Origin: Acidimicrobiaceae bacterium
GTDB lineage: Bacteria; Actinomycetota; Acidimicrobiia; Acidimicrobiales; Microtrichaceae
NCBI GenBank assembly: GCA_003514205.1
Contig: DORQ01000090.1
Location: 853 to 8,664 of the forward strand
DNA: 7,812 nucleotides
Reading direction: 5' to 3'
Part shown: in pieces, positions 1 through 6,656 of the stretch
Position numbering within the stretch: position 1 is the stretch's first letter
Layout of the letters: each line of letters opens with the position of its first letter
Notes under the pieces: generated by a model
Seen by the model: only the letters and a program-made list of their open reading frames with translations
What the model was told of the DNA's origin: nothing
Databases searched by the model: none
Position numbers and translations under genes: made by a program

Positions 1-716
1 GTGGGGTCGAGATCAATCCACCGGCCATCCGCATCCTGAACTGATGCCCACGCATGGGAGGCATCGGCGCCAGCGAGCACCGGTTCTCCGGCGGGCGGCA
101 CATTCTCGACGTACCCACTGACGTAACGTCCGGCGAGGCCGAGCGACCGGACGCAATCAAGCAGCACATGAGCGAAGTCTTGGCAGACACCGCTCCGAGT
201 AGCCAGCACCGCGCTGACAGGGGTAGCGATGGTTGTCCAGCCGGGCCGGTAGGAGAAATCCAGAAAGATGCGCCGGTTGAGATCCGTGAGACTCTCGAGG
301 AGCGGCCGGCCGGGGGCGAAGGATTGGAGGGCGTATTCAGCCGCTTCCGCGGAGTGCGGGATGAGTGGACTCTCCAGCGTGAAGTCACGGTCGAGGGGAG
401 AGGCTGCCGTGTGGGCCAACGCTTGTTCCCAACTCGCTGCTGGGTTGGTGAGCGCTCGGCTCCTCAGCAGCTCGACCTCACTGGTCGCAACCACCTCGAA
501 GACCTGGTGTGGCTCTTCGATACTGAAGTAGGTGCAACGGTTGCCATAGAGGTCGATGTGGTCCGCCCGGTCCGCAGGTGTCGGCGAGATCTCCAACCAG
601 TGGTTCATCACGCGCTGTCCTGGTGTGGGCCTCGGCGTTAAGTGGGCCTGGTGGATGCTCATCGTTACTGGGCTGGGAGCGTGGTAGACCGTCGAATGGC
701 GAACTCGATACATCAT
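1..716 (-). CDS. Transglutaminase-like protein (bacterial transglutaminase N-domain + TGase core), C-terminus cut by window edge
   Basis: About 238 residues are visible on the minus strand; the frame is still open at base 1. The N-terminal ~100 residues (beginning MMYRVRHSTVYH) match the beta-rich domain that precedes the core in bacterial transglutaminase-like proteins. The core follows with a complete papain-like triad: Cys178 in SGVCQDFAH, His221 in SHAW, and Asp237 in DLDPT at the very edge. Family members of this type run to roughly 280-300 residues, so about 50 are missing. Such proteins cleave or transfer amide bonds, acting as peptidases or amidotransferases; the substrate here is unknown. 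The start ATG overlaps the upstream fusion gene stop as ATGA. A GGGGAG ribosome site lies 5 nt before this ATG and 8 nt before a second ATG in the next codon, so either could be used. No signal peptide is seen, so a cytoplasmic location is likely. Family assignment is firm; the reaction is inferred from the family. Confidence 0.93.
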   Translation of the reverse strand, partial: MMYRVRHSTVYHAPSPVTMSIHQAHLTPRPTPGQRVMNHWLEISPTPADRADHIDLYGNRCTYFSIEEPHQVFEVVATSEVELLRSRALTNPAASWEQALAHTAASPLDRDFTLESPLIPHSAEAAEYALQSFAPGRPLLESLTDLNRRIFLDFSYRPGWTTIATPVSAVLATRSGVCQDFAHVLLDCVRSLGLAGRYVSGYVENVPPAGEPVLAGADASHAWASVQDADGRWIDLDP

Positions 717-3241
717 CCCTGCTCCCCGCGGACGCCCGGCCGGGCAGCGAGATCGTCGATCGATTCCCCAGAAACTGGTGCGGACGACCCACCGAAGATG
801 GTGGTCGGACGAACATGAACGAAGTATCTCAGGTCGATCTCAGTGGCGATCGCAGCGAGAGTCTCGCGTGCACTGTCGGTCAGGATTTCAAGAGCTTCCC
901 TTCGTCCAAGCGCTCCCGCTGCAGCGAGCGAGTCTGGAGAGGAGGCCTCAATTAGGGAACTGAGCCCACGAGTCTTGTCCAGCAGGTCGCGCGTGAGCGG
1001 CGAAGCGCCGGGTAACGATTCGATATTGATGGCAAGTGCTTCGAGTTGGGAGCGCACCGAACGAGGGTTGGAGCTATCGGTAACCAACAGGTCGATCAGC
1101 AGCGCCGCGTCAATATCGGAGCGGTATCGGCGCCGATAGGCTCCCAAACCATCCCAGGTGACAAGAATCGTCTCGAAGAGTGGCGCTTCCATGTCCCGGG
1201 GGAGGTCATCGACAAGCACGGTCGCGATGGTGGTGATCACCAGTGAGGCAACCTCGACTCGACGGCCGATATCGAGAAACTGCCAGCCAGGGTCTCGCAC
1301 CATTGAGTCGTTGACCACGCCAGAGAGCGCCAAGAGGGGGCCAGCGCAGGAAGCGGCGATCTCGCCCGCCTCCTCAGGCCCCGCGGTTGCCAGGCTCAGA
1401 AGGTAATCACTGACCTGGCCGAGGAATCGCCAGGAATCTGAGGAGAACAGTTCCCGAACAGATGCTGCGTTGTGTAACAAGAAGTGAAGGGAGGTCGACA
1501 GGCTTCGTTCTCTGCTTCGATCCACCAGGGCGGCATTGAGGAGCTCAGCGGTCGTTGGAGGATCCGGAGGTGCTGGCGTCGGAAGCCAACCAAGGCCAGC
1601 CATCGAGTTGAGTAATCGGTCGACATTCCATGTCCAGGGCCAGGGGTGATCCTGTCGAAGATCGTGGCGGGTTTCGTTGAGAAGCCCAACTGCGCCGACG
1701 AGGCGGATCATGCAGCGACTTCGCTCCAAGTTCCTGCCGATCCAAAACATTGACTCAGCAGCCCTGCTCGCGAGTGAACTCCGCAGATCAATCGGGGCAA
1801 GGGTGGTGCCGAGTGCCAACGTCGGGTGCTCCAGCGCGCTGTGGGATTGGGTGATCCAGGTGTCCTTGCTGAGGCTGAATGTCCCGAAGGTGATTGCCTC
1901 TGGTTGCGCGCCCGTCAGCGTGAGGCCGCCCTCCAAGCAATGGTATCCATCGTGGTCCCGCACCAGGAAGGCCCGGGAGATGGTGGGACGCCCGACGACA
2001 GTGCCGGTAGGGGTGCCGGTGCCAGCGGATGCGCTGTCGAAACTCGGCGTCGGGGCAATGTCTACCTCCTGCTGACCGACGAAGAGGTGGGGCTCAGCGG
2101 TGATGCGGCGTGCCAACTCTTCGCGCTGCTCAGCGCACAGGAGGCGACCAAACAACGTGTGGCGACCATTGATTCGATGGTGCGAGCGGATGAGCAGCGA
2201 GTCAAGGTGCGCGAGAACATGAGAGCGAGAGGAAGACTCGCCGCACCACCAGGTGGGAGGGCTTTGGATTCGGGGGTCTTCTCCGAGGAGAGTCCGAGTC
2301 AAACTCGGGATGTAGGGCAACAGGGCAGCGCATTCGCCGAGACCAGAACCGAGTGGGTTGGCTACCGCCACGTTGCCTCGTCGGCACGCCTCGACGAGGC
2401 CCGCCACACCAGCTGTAGAGTCGAACCCCAACTCCAAGGGGTCGCAATCGGGCGAGGCAACCAGTCGCAAAATCACGTGTACGGGTTCGAGTCCTGCCAC
2501 TGACTTCAGCCACACCTTGGCTCCACGAACGGTCAGGTCGCCCGGCTCCACGAGCGTGAACCCCAACTTGCGGGCGAGGAAGGCGTGTTCTGAGTGGGCG
2601 CTGACACTCGTTCCTGGCGTCATCATGACGATTCGCGGTTGGGCGACTTGAGGAGGGGCGAGCGCTCCCAACGCGGTTCTGCAGATGCCAAGCCAGTTCT
2701 CAAGTGGCGCCACTCGATGTTGCTCCATGGCCTCGGGATTCACCCGGGCCATCACCTCCCGGTTTTGCAGAGCGTGGCCGATTCCCCATGGCATCTGGGT
2801 GCGATCTGCCAGAACGAGAAACTCACCATCGATGCTGCGAGCCACGTCTGACGAGTACAACACAAGGTTGCTCGACCCGGGTGAGCCAATGCCGACGCAA
2901 CACCGCAGATATTCCTCGTGAGCGAGGATTGCGAGGGTGGGGAGGTGCCCTCCGGCGAGAAGCCGTTGAGGCCCGAAGAGGTCTTCCAACAACAGTCGAA
3001 GCACCGTTGCTCGTTGTTCCAATGCCCGAGATACGCTCTCCCACTCGAGCGCATTGATGCTCAGCGGAAGTGGATCGAGCTCCCAGTTTGCACCGTCTCG
3101 ATCCTGGGGGATTGGGTGGTTGAAGATCGACCCAGTGCCCATCTGAGCAAGTGCTCGATGGATCTGGGCGGCGTTCGTCTGCAACGCTGCAGCAGAGCGC
3201 TCGGCGGGCGCCATGAGGTCTGACCCGACGCCAGAACTCAC
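713..3241 (-). CDS. Fusion protein: diverged circularly permuted ATP-grasp-like half + alpha-E (DUF403) half
   Basis: 842 residues. Residues ~55-470 align by eye with the stand-alone ATP-grasp protein encoded upstream: shared landmarks are NREV/NREI after a Pro-X-Gly stretch, a TPG strand, GNVA-ANPLGSG (cf. GNVAIANAPGTG), WWCGE (cf. YQCGE), GGLT and SKDTW. Residues ~487-810 are an alpha-E domain (ASRAAESMFWIGRNLER near 491-507, NPRSVRSQLEAL near 725-735, FLDIGRRVE near 655-663). Key ATP-grasp residues differ: where the upstream protein has KPANESGGYG, this one has Arg352 and no glycine-rich loop, and LEDN becomes LADR. As I recall, large fused members of this family commonly carry Arg here, so the divergence is partly a family trait. 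The half may be non-catalytic or use an altered chemistry. The GTG start overlaps the alpha-E stop (GTGA) without a clear ribosome site, implying coupling; an ATG at codon 10 is a less likely alternative. The stop overlaps the transglutaminase start. It probably forms a complex with its neighbours. Confidence 0.92.
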   Translation of the reverse strand: MSSGVGSDLMAPAERSAAALQTNAAQIHRALAQMGTGSIFNHPIPQDRDGANWELDPLPLSINALEWESVSRALEQRATVLRLLLEDLFGPQRLLAGGHLPTLAILAHEEYLRCCVGIGSPGSSNLVLYSSDVARSIDGEFLVLADRTQMPWGIGHALQNREVMARVNPEAMEQHRVAPLENWLGICRTALGALAPPQVAQPRIVMMTPGTSVSAHSEHAFLARKLGFTLVEPGDLTVRGAKVWLKSVAGLEPVHVILRLVASPDCDPLELGFDSTAGVAGLVEACRRGNVAVANPLGSGLGECAALLPYIPSLTRTLLGEDPRIQSPPTWWCGESSSRSHVLAHLDSLLIRSHHRINGRHTLFGRLLCAEQREELARRITAEPHLFVGQQEVDIAPTPSFDSASAGTGTPTGTVVGRPTISRAFLVRDHDGYHCLEGGLTLTGAQPEAITFGTFSLSKDTWITQSHSALEHPTLALGTTLAPIDLRSSLASRAAESMFWIGRNLERSRCMIRLVGAVGLLNETRHDLRQDHPWPWTWNVDRLLNSMAGLGWLPTPAPPDPPTTAELLNAALVDRSRERSLSTSLHFLLHNAASVRELFSSDSWRFLGQVSDYLLSLATAGPEEAGEIAASCAGPLLALSGVVNDSMVRDPGWQFLDIGRRVEVASLVITTIATVLVDDLPRDMEAPLFETILVTWDGLGAYRRRYRSDIDAALLIDLLVTDSSNPRSVRSQLEALAINIESLPGASPLTRDLLDKTRGLSSLIEASSPDSLAAAGALGRREALEILTDSARETLAAIATEIDLRYFVHVRPTTIFGGSSAPVSGESIDDLAARPGVRGEQG
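722..727 (-). promoter_or_regulatory. Ribosome binding site of the transglutaminase-like gene
   Basis: GGGGAG on the minus strand, inside the last codons of the fusion gene, 5 nt before the ATG at 716 and 8 nt before the ATG at 713. It shows that the overlapping downstream gene can recruit ribosomes itself as well as through coupling. The 8-nt spacing slightly favours the second ATG; the ATGA overlap favours the first. Confidence 0.5.
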
Positions 3242-4224
3242 ACGACGACTCGACCCGCCGGGTGGAGGGTCCGGGTTGTTTCTGGCGTGAAGAACGTATC
3301 GTTCAACGCGTTGTGAAGTGACAGGATGCCGAGTTGCATGTGATCGACCCAGCTATGAAGCGCCTCGGCCTCGAGGCCTCCCGAACGGGTGCTCAGCATG
3401 TCACGAAGGTCAGCTGCATGTTCTCGCAGATGTGGACGATGGGGAAGGCCTCCCAGGATTTGATCGACGCGTGCTAGGCAGTGCTGCACTGCTCGGGGGA
3501 AGTCCTGGTCCTCCACGAGGAACTCGACAACCGATTCGCCAGCGATTGAGCCCGAAGTTCGCCGGGCGTACATGTGCTGTGCGCCAAGGCTGCGCAGCAC
3601 ACCGAGCCACCGGACGTCCTCATAGGGGCTTCGGTCTGCGGGGGGAAGTGCTCCTTTGGCTCCTTCGTCAAGCAGGCTGGTGGCGCGAACGTCGAGCACT
3701 CTGGTGGTCATATCGGCTCGTTCCACATTTCGTCCGAGTTCGTAGAAGGAGAACGCGTCGTCCCGACTGACGGTTGAGGCGAGAATCCCCATGATCTGCT
3801 GGCCTGCGGCGATGATGTCGCTGCACAGCTCAAGACGGGCAGTCCTGTGGGCACATGTCCCGGCGCTCGTCGCGACACTCGTGTGCAGCAGGTTCACACA
3901 CTCCCAGAGCGAGGAGGGCATCAACTGGCGGGTGACTCGCAAGTTCTCACGCGCCGAGGCGACTGTTCGGATGACAGAAGTTGGGTTGCCGATATCTGCC
4001 ATGAGGTGGTTGACGATGCTCATCTCATCCAACGAGGAGTACCGAAGCAGATACGTCTCATCGGCGCCCGTAATGGCCAACAGCCCGGCCCAGTCGGAAT
4101 CCACGTCAATGGGCAGGTCCACGAGCAACTTGGTGTGCTCGCGGATGATTCGTGACACTGCTTCGGCACGTTCGAGGTGGCGCCCAAGCCAATAGAGGTT
4201 CGCTGCGGTTCGTGACAACATCAT
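3238..4224 (-). CDS. Stand-alone alpha-E domain protein (DUF403 / COG2307)
   Basis: 328 residues, close to the usual ~310-330 for the family. It is predicted almost wholly alpha-helical, with the family signatures: a start of MLSRTAANLYWLGRHLERAE (counterpart of MLSRTADNLYWMARYIERAE-type N-termini), GNPTSVIRTVASARENLRVTR near residues 79-99 followed by the SLWECVN segment, FYELGRNVERADMTTRVLD near 160-178, and FPRAVQHCL near 242-250. Alpha-E proteins are found with circularly permuted ATP-grasp ligases and transglutaminases and are thought to be helical partners in peptide or amide synthesis; no catalytic activity is established. An ATG at 4224 is chosen because AAGGAG lies 7 nt before it, and it shares one base with the preceding stop (TGATG). 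A GTG at 4227 (spacing 4) and an ATG at 4221 (spacing 10) are alternatives. Its own stop overlaps the GTG of the fusion gene by 4 nt. The paralogous second alpha-E domain is the C-terminal half of that next gene. Confidence 0.93.
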   Translation of the reverse strand: MMLSRTAANLYWLGRHLERAEAVSRIIREHTKLLVDLPIDVDSDWAGLLAITGADETYLLRYSSLDEMSIVNHLMADIGNPTSVIRTVASARENLRVTRQLMPSSLWECVNLLHTSVATSAGTCAHRTARLELCSDIIAAGQQIMGILASTVSRDDAFSFYELGRNVERADMTTRVLDVRATSLLDEGAKGALPPADRSPYEDVRWLGVLRSLGAQHMYARRTSGSIAGESVVEFLVEDQDFPRAVQHCLARVDQILGGLPHRPHLREHAADLRDMLSTRSGGLEAEALHSWVDHMQLGILSLHNALNDTFFTPETTRTLHPAGRVVV

Positions 4225-5798
4225 CACACTGCTCCTTGTCTGTTTGCTTGCTGGTCTGGTGTTTGCTGGTCTGGTGTTTGCCGGTCTGCGGTTTGCTGGT
4301 CTGTTGTTTGCTGGCCTGGTGCTGGCGAATTCGCTGCCAGTTGTTCGGTCACAGCGGCTGCTGGTTTCGCGTCTGTGTCCACCACCCAGGTGTCCTTCGA
4401 ACCCCCGCCCTGGGAAGAGTTGACGACGAGTGAGCCCTCCTGGCGGGCCACGCGAGTTAATCCGCCGCAGGAGACGTAGCTCTCAGCGCCGAGAATCGTG
4501 AACGGTCGAAGATCGACGTGCCGGGGCGCGAGTCGACCCTCGCAGATCGTCGGGACGACTGACAGGTTGACCACAGGTTGGGCTACATATCCGCGGGGGT
4601 CGTTTCTAATGTCCTTGGCGCAGCGATCGAGTTCGTCCCGTGTCGCCATCGGGCCGATGACGATTCCGTATCCGCCCGACTCGTTGGCCGGTTTGACGAC
4701 CAACTCCGACAGATGGTCGAGTACGAACGCTCGATCCTCCACCTCGCCGCATTGGTAGGTGGGCACGTTCGCCAAGATCGGCTCCTGGTCGAGGTAGTAC
4801 CGAATCATGTCGGGGACATAGGAGTAGACCGCTTTGTCGTCAGCTACCCCAGTGCCTGGGGCGTTCGCTATGGCGACATTTCCGGCCTTCCAGGCACGCA
4901 AAATTCCGGGCACTCCCAAGGCGCTGTCCTTCCGGAAGACCTCCGGATCCAGGAAGGTGTCGTCTACTCGTCGGTACAGGACGTCAACCCGAACGGGACC
5001 GCTAATCGTGCGCAGAAACAGGCGGTCCTCATCGACGAAGAGGTCGCGACCCTCTACCAACTCGACTCCCATTTGGTGAGCCAGGAAGCAGTGCTCGAAA
5101 TAGGCAGAGTTGTGAATGCCGGGCGTGAGCACGGCAATCACTGCCGCGTCGCCCAAGGGGCTCAGGGAGGCAAGGATCCTGCGAAGTCGCTCCGGGTAGG
5201 CATCGACAGGGAGGATGGATTGATGTGCGAACAGATCTGGAAAGACACGCTTCGTAATCTCACGGTTTTCCAGCATGTAGGAAACACCTGAGGGGACTCG
5301 AAGGTTGTCTTCGAGCACGAAGATGGTGCCGTCGCTGCCCCGCACCAAGTCGCTTCCGCAGATGTGTGCCCAGACGCCATGAGCGGGCTCTGCGCCTCGG
5401 CATTCTGGCCGAAACCCGGGCGAATGATCGATGAGCTGCCGGGGGATGTGGCCATCGTGGAATATCTGTTGCGCGCCGTAGACGTCGGCGATGAACCTAT
5501 TGAGGGCAGTAAGTCGCTGCACGAGACCCGCCTCGACTCGGTCCCATTCGCGCCGACTAATGACTCGGGGAACGATGTCGAGAGGCCATGCCCGATCGAT
5601 TCCATCGCCTTCGGAGTAGACCGTGAAGGTGATGCCCGCCGCCTCGATACTGAGGTTTGCGGCATGCTGTCGTTCTTCAATCTCCTCGATACCAAGACGC
5701 TCAAGGTGACTGACCAGTGCTGCTGCAGCATCGCGTGGCTTGCCAGCCTCGTCGATGAGTTCATCGAAGGACGGGGGTTGGTAGTCGCCGAAGAGCAC
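4224..5798 (-). CDS. Circularly permuted type 2 ATP-grasp amidoligase-like protein (DUF404/DUF407, COG2308)
   Basis: 524 residues. Active-site-like elements are intact: LEDNLRVPSG at 162-171 followed by YMLENR at 174-179, GNVAIANAPGTG at 306-317, the nucleotide-loop segment VVKPANESGGYG with Lys369, DLRPF at 429-433, and GGGSKDTW at 464-471. ATP-grasp enzymes couple ATP hydrolysis to amide bond formation through an acyl-phosphate; the permuted COG2308 branch is predicted to act on peptides or amino-acid-like substrates, not yet defined. The family normally ends soon after the SKDTW motif (~470-480 residues). Here a ~50-residue Ala/Pro then Gln/Thr/Asp-rich tail with a five-residue repeat (PDQQT-like) is added, probably disordered. 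The GTG start is fixed by an in-frame TAG four codons upstream with no ATG between, and by GGAAAG just before it. That start lies in a hairpin (5792-5820). It follows the heliorhodopsin gene by 84 bp and heads the amidoligase/transglutaminase gene set. Confidence 0.95.
   Translation of the reverse strand: MLFGDYQPPSFDELIDEAGKPRDAAAALVSHLERLGIEEIEERQHAANLSIEAAGITFTVYSEGDGIDRAWPLDIVPRVISRREWDRVEAGLVQRLTALNRFIADVYGAQQIFHDGHIPRQLIDHSPGFRPECRGAEPAHGVWAHICGSDLVRGSDGTIFVLEDNLRVPSGVSYMLENREITKRVFPDLFAHQSILPVDAYPERLRRILASLSPLGDAAVIAVLTPGIHNSAYFEHCFLAHQMGVELVEGRDLFVDEDRLFLRTISGPVRVDVLYRRVDDTFLDPEVFRKDSALGVPGILRAWKAGNVAIANAPGTGVADDKAVYSYVPDMIRYYLDQEPILANVPTYQCGEVEDRAFVLDHLSELVVKPANESGGYGIVIGPMATRDELDRCAKDIRNDPRGYVAQPVVNLSVVPTICEGRLAPRHVDLRPFTILGAESYVSCGGLTRVARQEGSLVVNSSQGGGSKDTWVVDTDAKPAAAVTEQLAANSPAPGQQTTDQQTADRQTPDQQTPDQQANRQGAV
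4232..4237 (-). promoter_or_regulatory. Strong ribosome binding site (AAGGAG) deciding the alpha-E start
   Basis: AAGGAG on the minus strand, embedded in the last codons (RQGAV) of the ATP-grasp gene. Spacing is 4 nt to the GTG at 4227, 7 nt to the ATG at 4224 and 10 nt to the ATG at 4221, so the middle start is best placed. It is the strongest Shine-Dalgarno match in the window and lies immediately after the tandem repeat array. Confidence 0.65.
4246..4320 (-). repeat. Five imperfect 15-bp tandem repeats at the 3' end of the ATP-grasp gene
   Basis: Read on the plus strand the unit is GTTTGCTGGTCTGGT. Five contiguous copies begin at 4246, 4261, 4276, 4291 and 4306, with zero to three changes each from this unit. 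The period is a multiple of three, so copy-number change keeps the frame; the array encodes repeated PDQQT-like pentapeptides (TTDQQ, TADRQ, TPDQQ, TPDQQ). It looks like replication slippage creating a variable, hydrophilic, proline-containing tail. The plus-strand reading of the same array gives a spurious Leu/Val/Cys-rich open frame. Confidence 0.9.
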
Positions 5799-5820
5799 CT
5801 CTCTTTCCTATAGGTGCTCT
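5792..5820 (-). promoter_or_regulatory. Perfect 9-bp inverted repeat folding over the RBS and GTG start of the ATP-grasp gene
   Basis: On the minus strand AGAGCACCT is followed by an 11-nt loop (ATAGGAAAGAG) and then AGGTGCTCT, its exact reverse complement. In the mRNA the Shine-Dalgarno sequence GGAAAG would sit in the loop, and the GTG start codon (5798-5796) would be paired within the 3' arm. This geometry could tune or gate initiation, as a sequestered start codon with an exposed ribosome site. Equally it could be a DNA palindrome bound by a repressor. The inverted repeat is seen directly; the role is inference. Confidence 0.55.
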
Positions 5821-5834
5821 GTGAATCATCTGTG
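5818..5834. promoter_or_regulatory. Direct repeat TCTGTG, two copies 11 bp apart, possible operator half-sites
   Basis: TCTGTG occurs at 5818-5823 and 5829-5834 on the plus strand (CACAGA twice on the coding strand), a spacing of about one helical turn in the short gap between the heliorhodopsin and ATP-grasp genes. A same-face direct repeat is compatible with a regulator site, but the hexamers are short and could be chance. I found no convincing -10/-35 pair in the 5799-5882 gap, so an independent promoter there is not supported. Confidence 0.2.
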
Positions 5835-5882
5835 TGCGCTTCGTTTCAGGGGCGTGAACACAGTGTCCGGTTGGGCGAATGG

Positions 5883-6656
5883 CTATGACGACACTGCGAG
5901 AGTCGACGCAAAGATCTGCCAGGCGAGCGCCGACTTCGCTACAAAGCTGAGCACGATGTAGATCCTCTCGCCGTGGAGATAGTTGGCCCACTTACCCTTG
6001 GCTCGGTACTGCTTGTACTGCACGAGGGCGAAGCAGTTGAACAGCAGGAACAGCGAGACGACGATTCCGTAGACGAAACCTGGTGCGGTTGATTCAGGCG
6101 GGCCCTTGGGCGAGATGAGTTGGAAGACGAAGAGGAGCCACGGGACCGACCCAGCAATGCAGCCGAAGATGAAGGGGAGCCATTCGCCATCGCCCGGTGT
6201 TGTGAACTTCTCCTGAAGCCAACCGAACAGAATCATGGAGACGTTGATCCCGAAGATCGCGGCGAGCGCAGTGATCTCGCTGATTCCGTTGAGTTGGGCG
6301 ATCACGAAGACCATGATCGAGGAACTCAGCGAGTACTCGACCCAGCGGAAGATGTTGCGACTCTGCAGTAGCGAGGCCTGATACCTCGGAAAGAACTTCG
6401 GTGAAGCGACACTGAAGTGAAACAGCGCGGACAACCCGAGAAACAGGGCGATCGAGATTGCTACCCGACTGTCGAACAGCGTCACGGGAGCGGAAAACGT
6501 CGATCCAGGCGGCCCAGTCTGGTAGGTGGCGGTCACTGGCAACGAGAAGTCGTTGGCTAGAACCAGCACGGCGATCAGGGAGACCGCGTGTAGCGCTCCG
6601 GCGAAGAGGTTGAGAGTGCGAAGCGGTGCCACGCCCTCGGAGTGGGTGGAAGTCAT
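5883..6656 (-). CDS. Heliorhodopsin (seven-helix retinal photoreceptor, 48C12-like)
   Basis: 257 residues, seven hydrophobic helices (approximately 13-36, 61-85, 98-122, 125-146, 158-182, 191-215, 229-255). Signature residues are all present: retinal Schiff-base Lys241 in SFVAKSALAWQIF of helix 7, counterion Glu107 in RWVEYSLSSS of helix 3, His23 and His80 near the Schiff base, and Ser237. As I recall, these numbers coincide with those of the reference heliorhodopsin 48C12, which implies an almost gap-free alignment. Basic residues cluster in the B-C loop (Lys87, Arg91, Arg100) and the F-G loop (Lys215 to Arg231). By the positive-inside rule this puts the N-terminus in the cytoplasm, the inverted topology that separates heliorhodopsins from type 1 rhodopsins. 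Heliorhodopsins have slow photocycles and generally no pumping activity, and are regarded as light sensors. The ATG overlaps the glycosyltransferase stop by 4 nt; a weak GAAGGG site lies 10 nt upstream. No retinal- or carotene-synthesis gene is in the window, so retinal must come from elsewhere. Confidence 0.97.
   Translation of the reverse strand: MTSTHSEGVAPLRTLNLFAGALHAVSLIAVLVLANDFSLPVTATYQTGPPGSTFSAPVTLFDSRVAISIALFLGLSALFHFSVASPKFFPRYQASLLQSRNIFRWVEYSLSSSIMVFVIAQLNGISEITALAAIFGINVSMILFGWLQEKFTTPGDGEWLPFIFGCIAGSVPWLLFVFQLISPKGPPESTAPGFVYGIVVSLFLLFNCFALVQYKQYRAKGKWANYLHGERIYIVLSFVAKSALAWQIFASTLAVSS

Noticed and set aside
2373..2397. CCTCGTC ... GACGAGG inverted repeat
   Set aside because: Short arms within conserved coding sequence (ACRRGN region) of the fusion protein; explained by codon use.
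1826..2503. Long plus-strand open frame (225 codons), the largest of many antisense frames over the fusion gene
   Set aside because: It is antisense to a well-supported domain-bearing gene, has no recognisable motif, and is the usual by-product of GC-rich codon use on the opposite strand.
4152..4433. Plus-strand frame with a Leu/Val/Cys-rich repetitive segment resembling a membrane peptide
   Set aside because: The hydrophobic repeat is the antisense reading of the 15-bp tandem repeat in the ATP-grasp gene; no ribosome site or homology supports it.
4578..5291. Plus-strand 237-codon frame antisense to the ATP-grasp gene
   Set aside because: Overlaps fully a conserved enzyme on the other strand and shows no family resemblance.
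5799..5882. Rho-independent terminator or sigma-70 promoter between heliorhodopsin and ATP-grasp genes
   Set aside because: No GC-rich stem followed by a T tract is present, and TATAGG near 5806-5811 has no suitable -35 partner; the strong hairpin overlaps the start codon and lacks a U tract.
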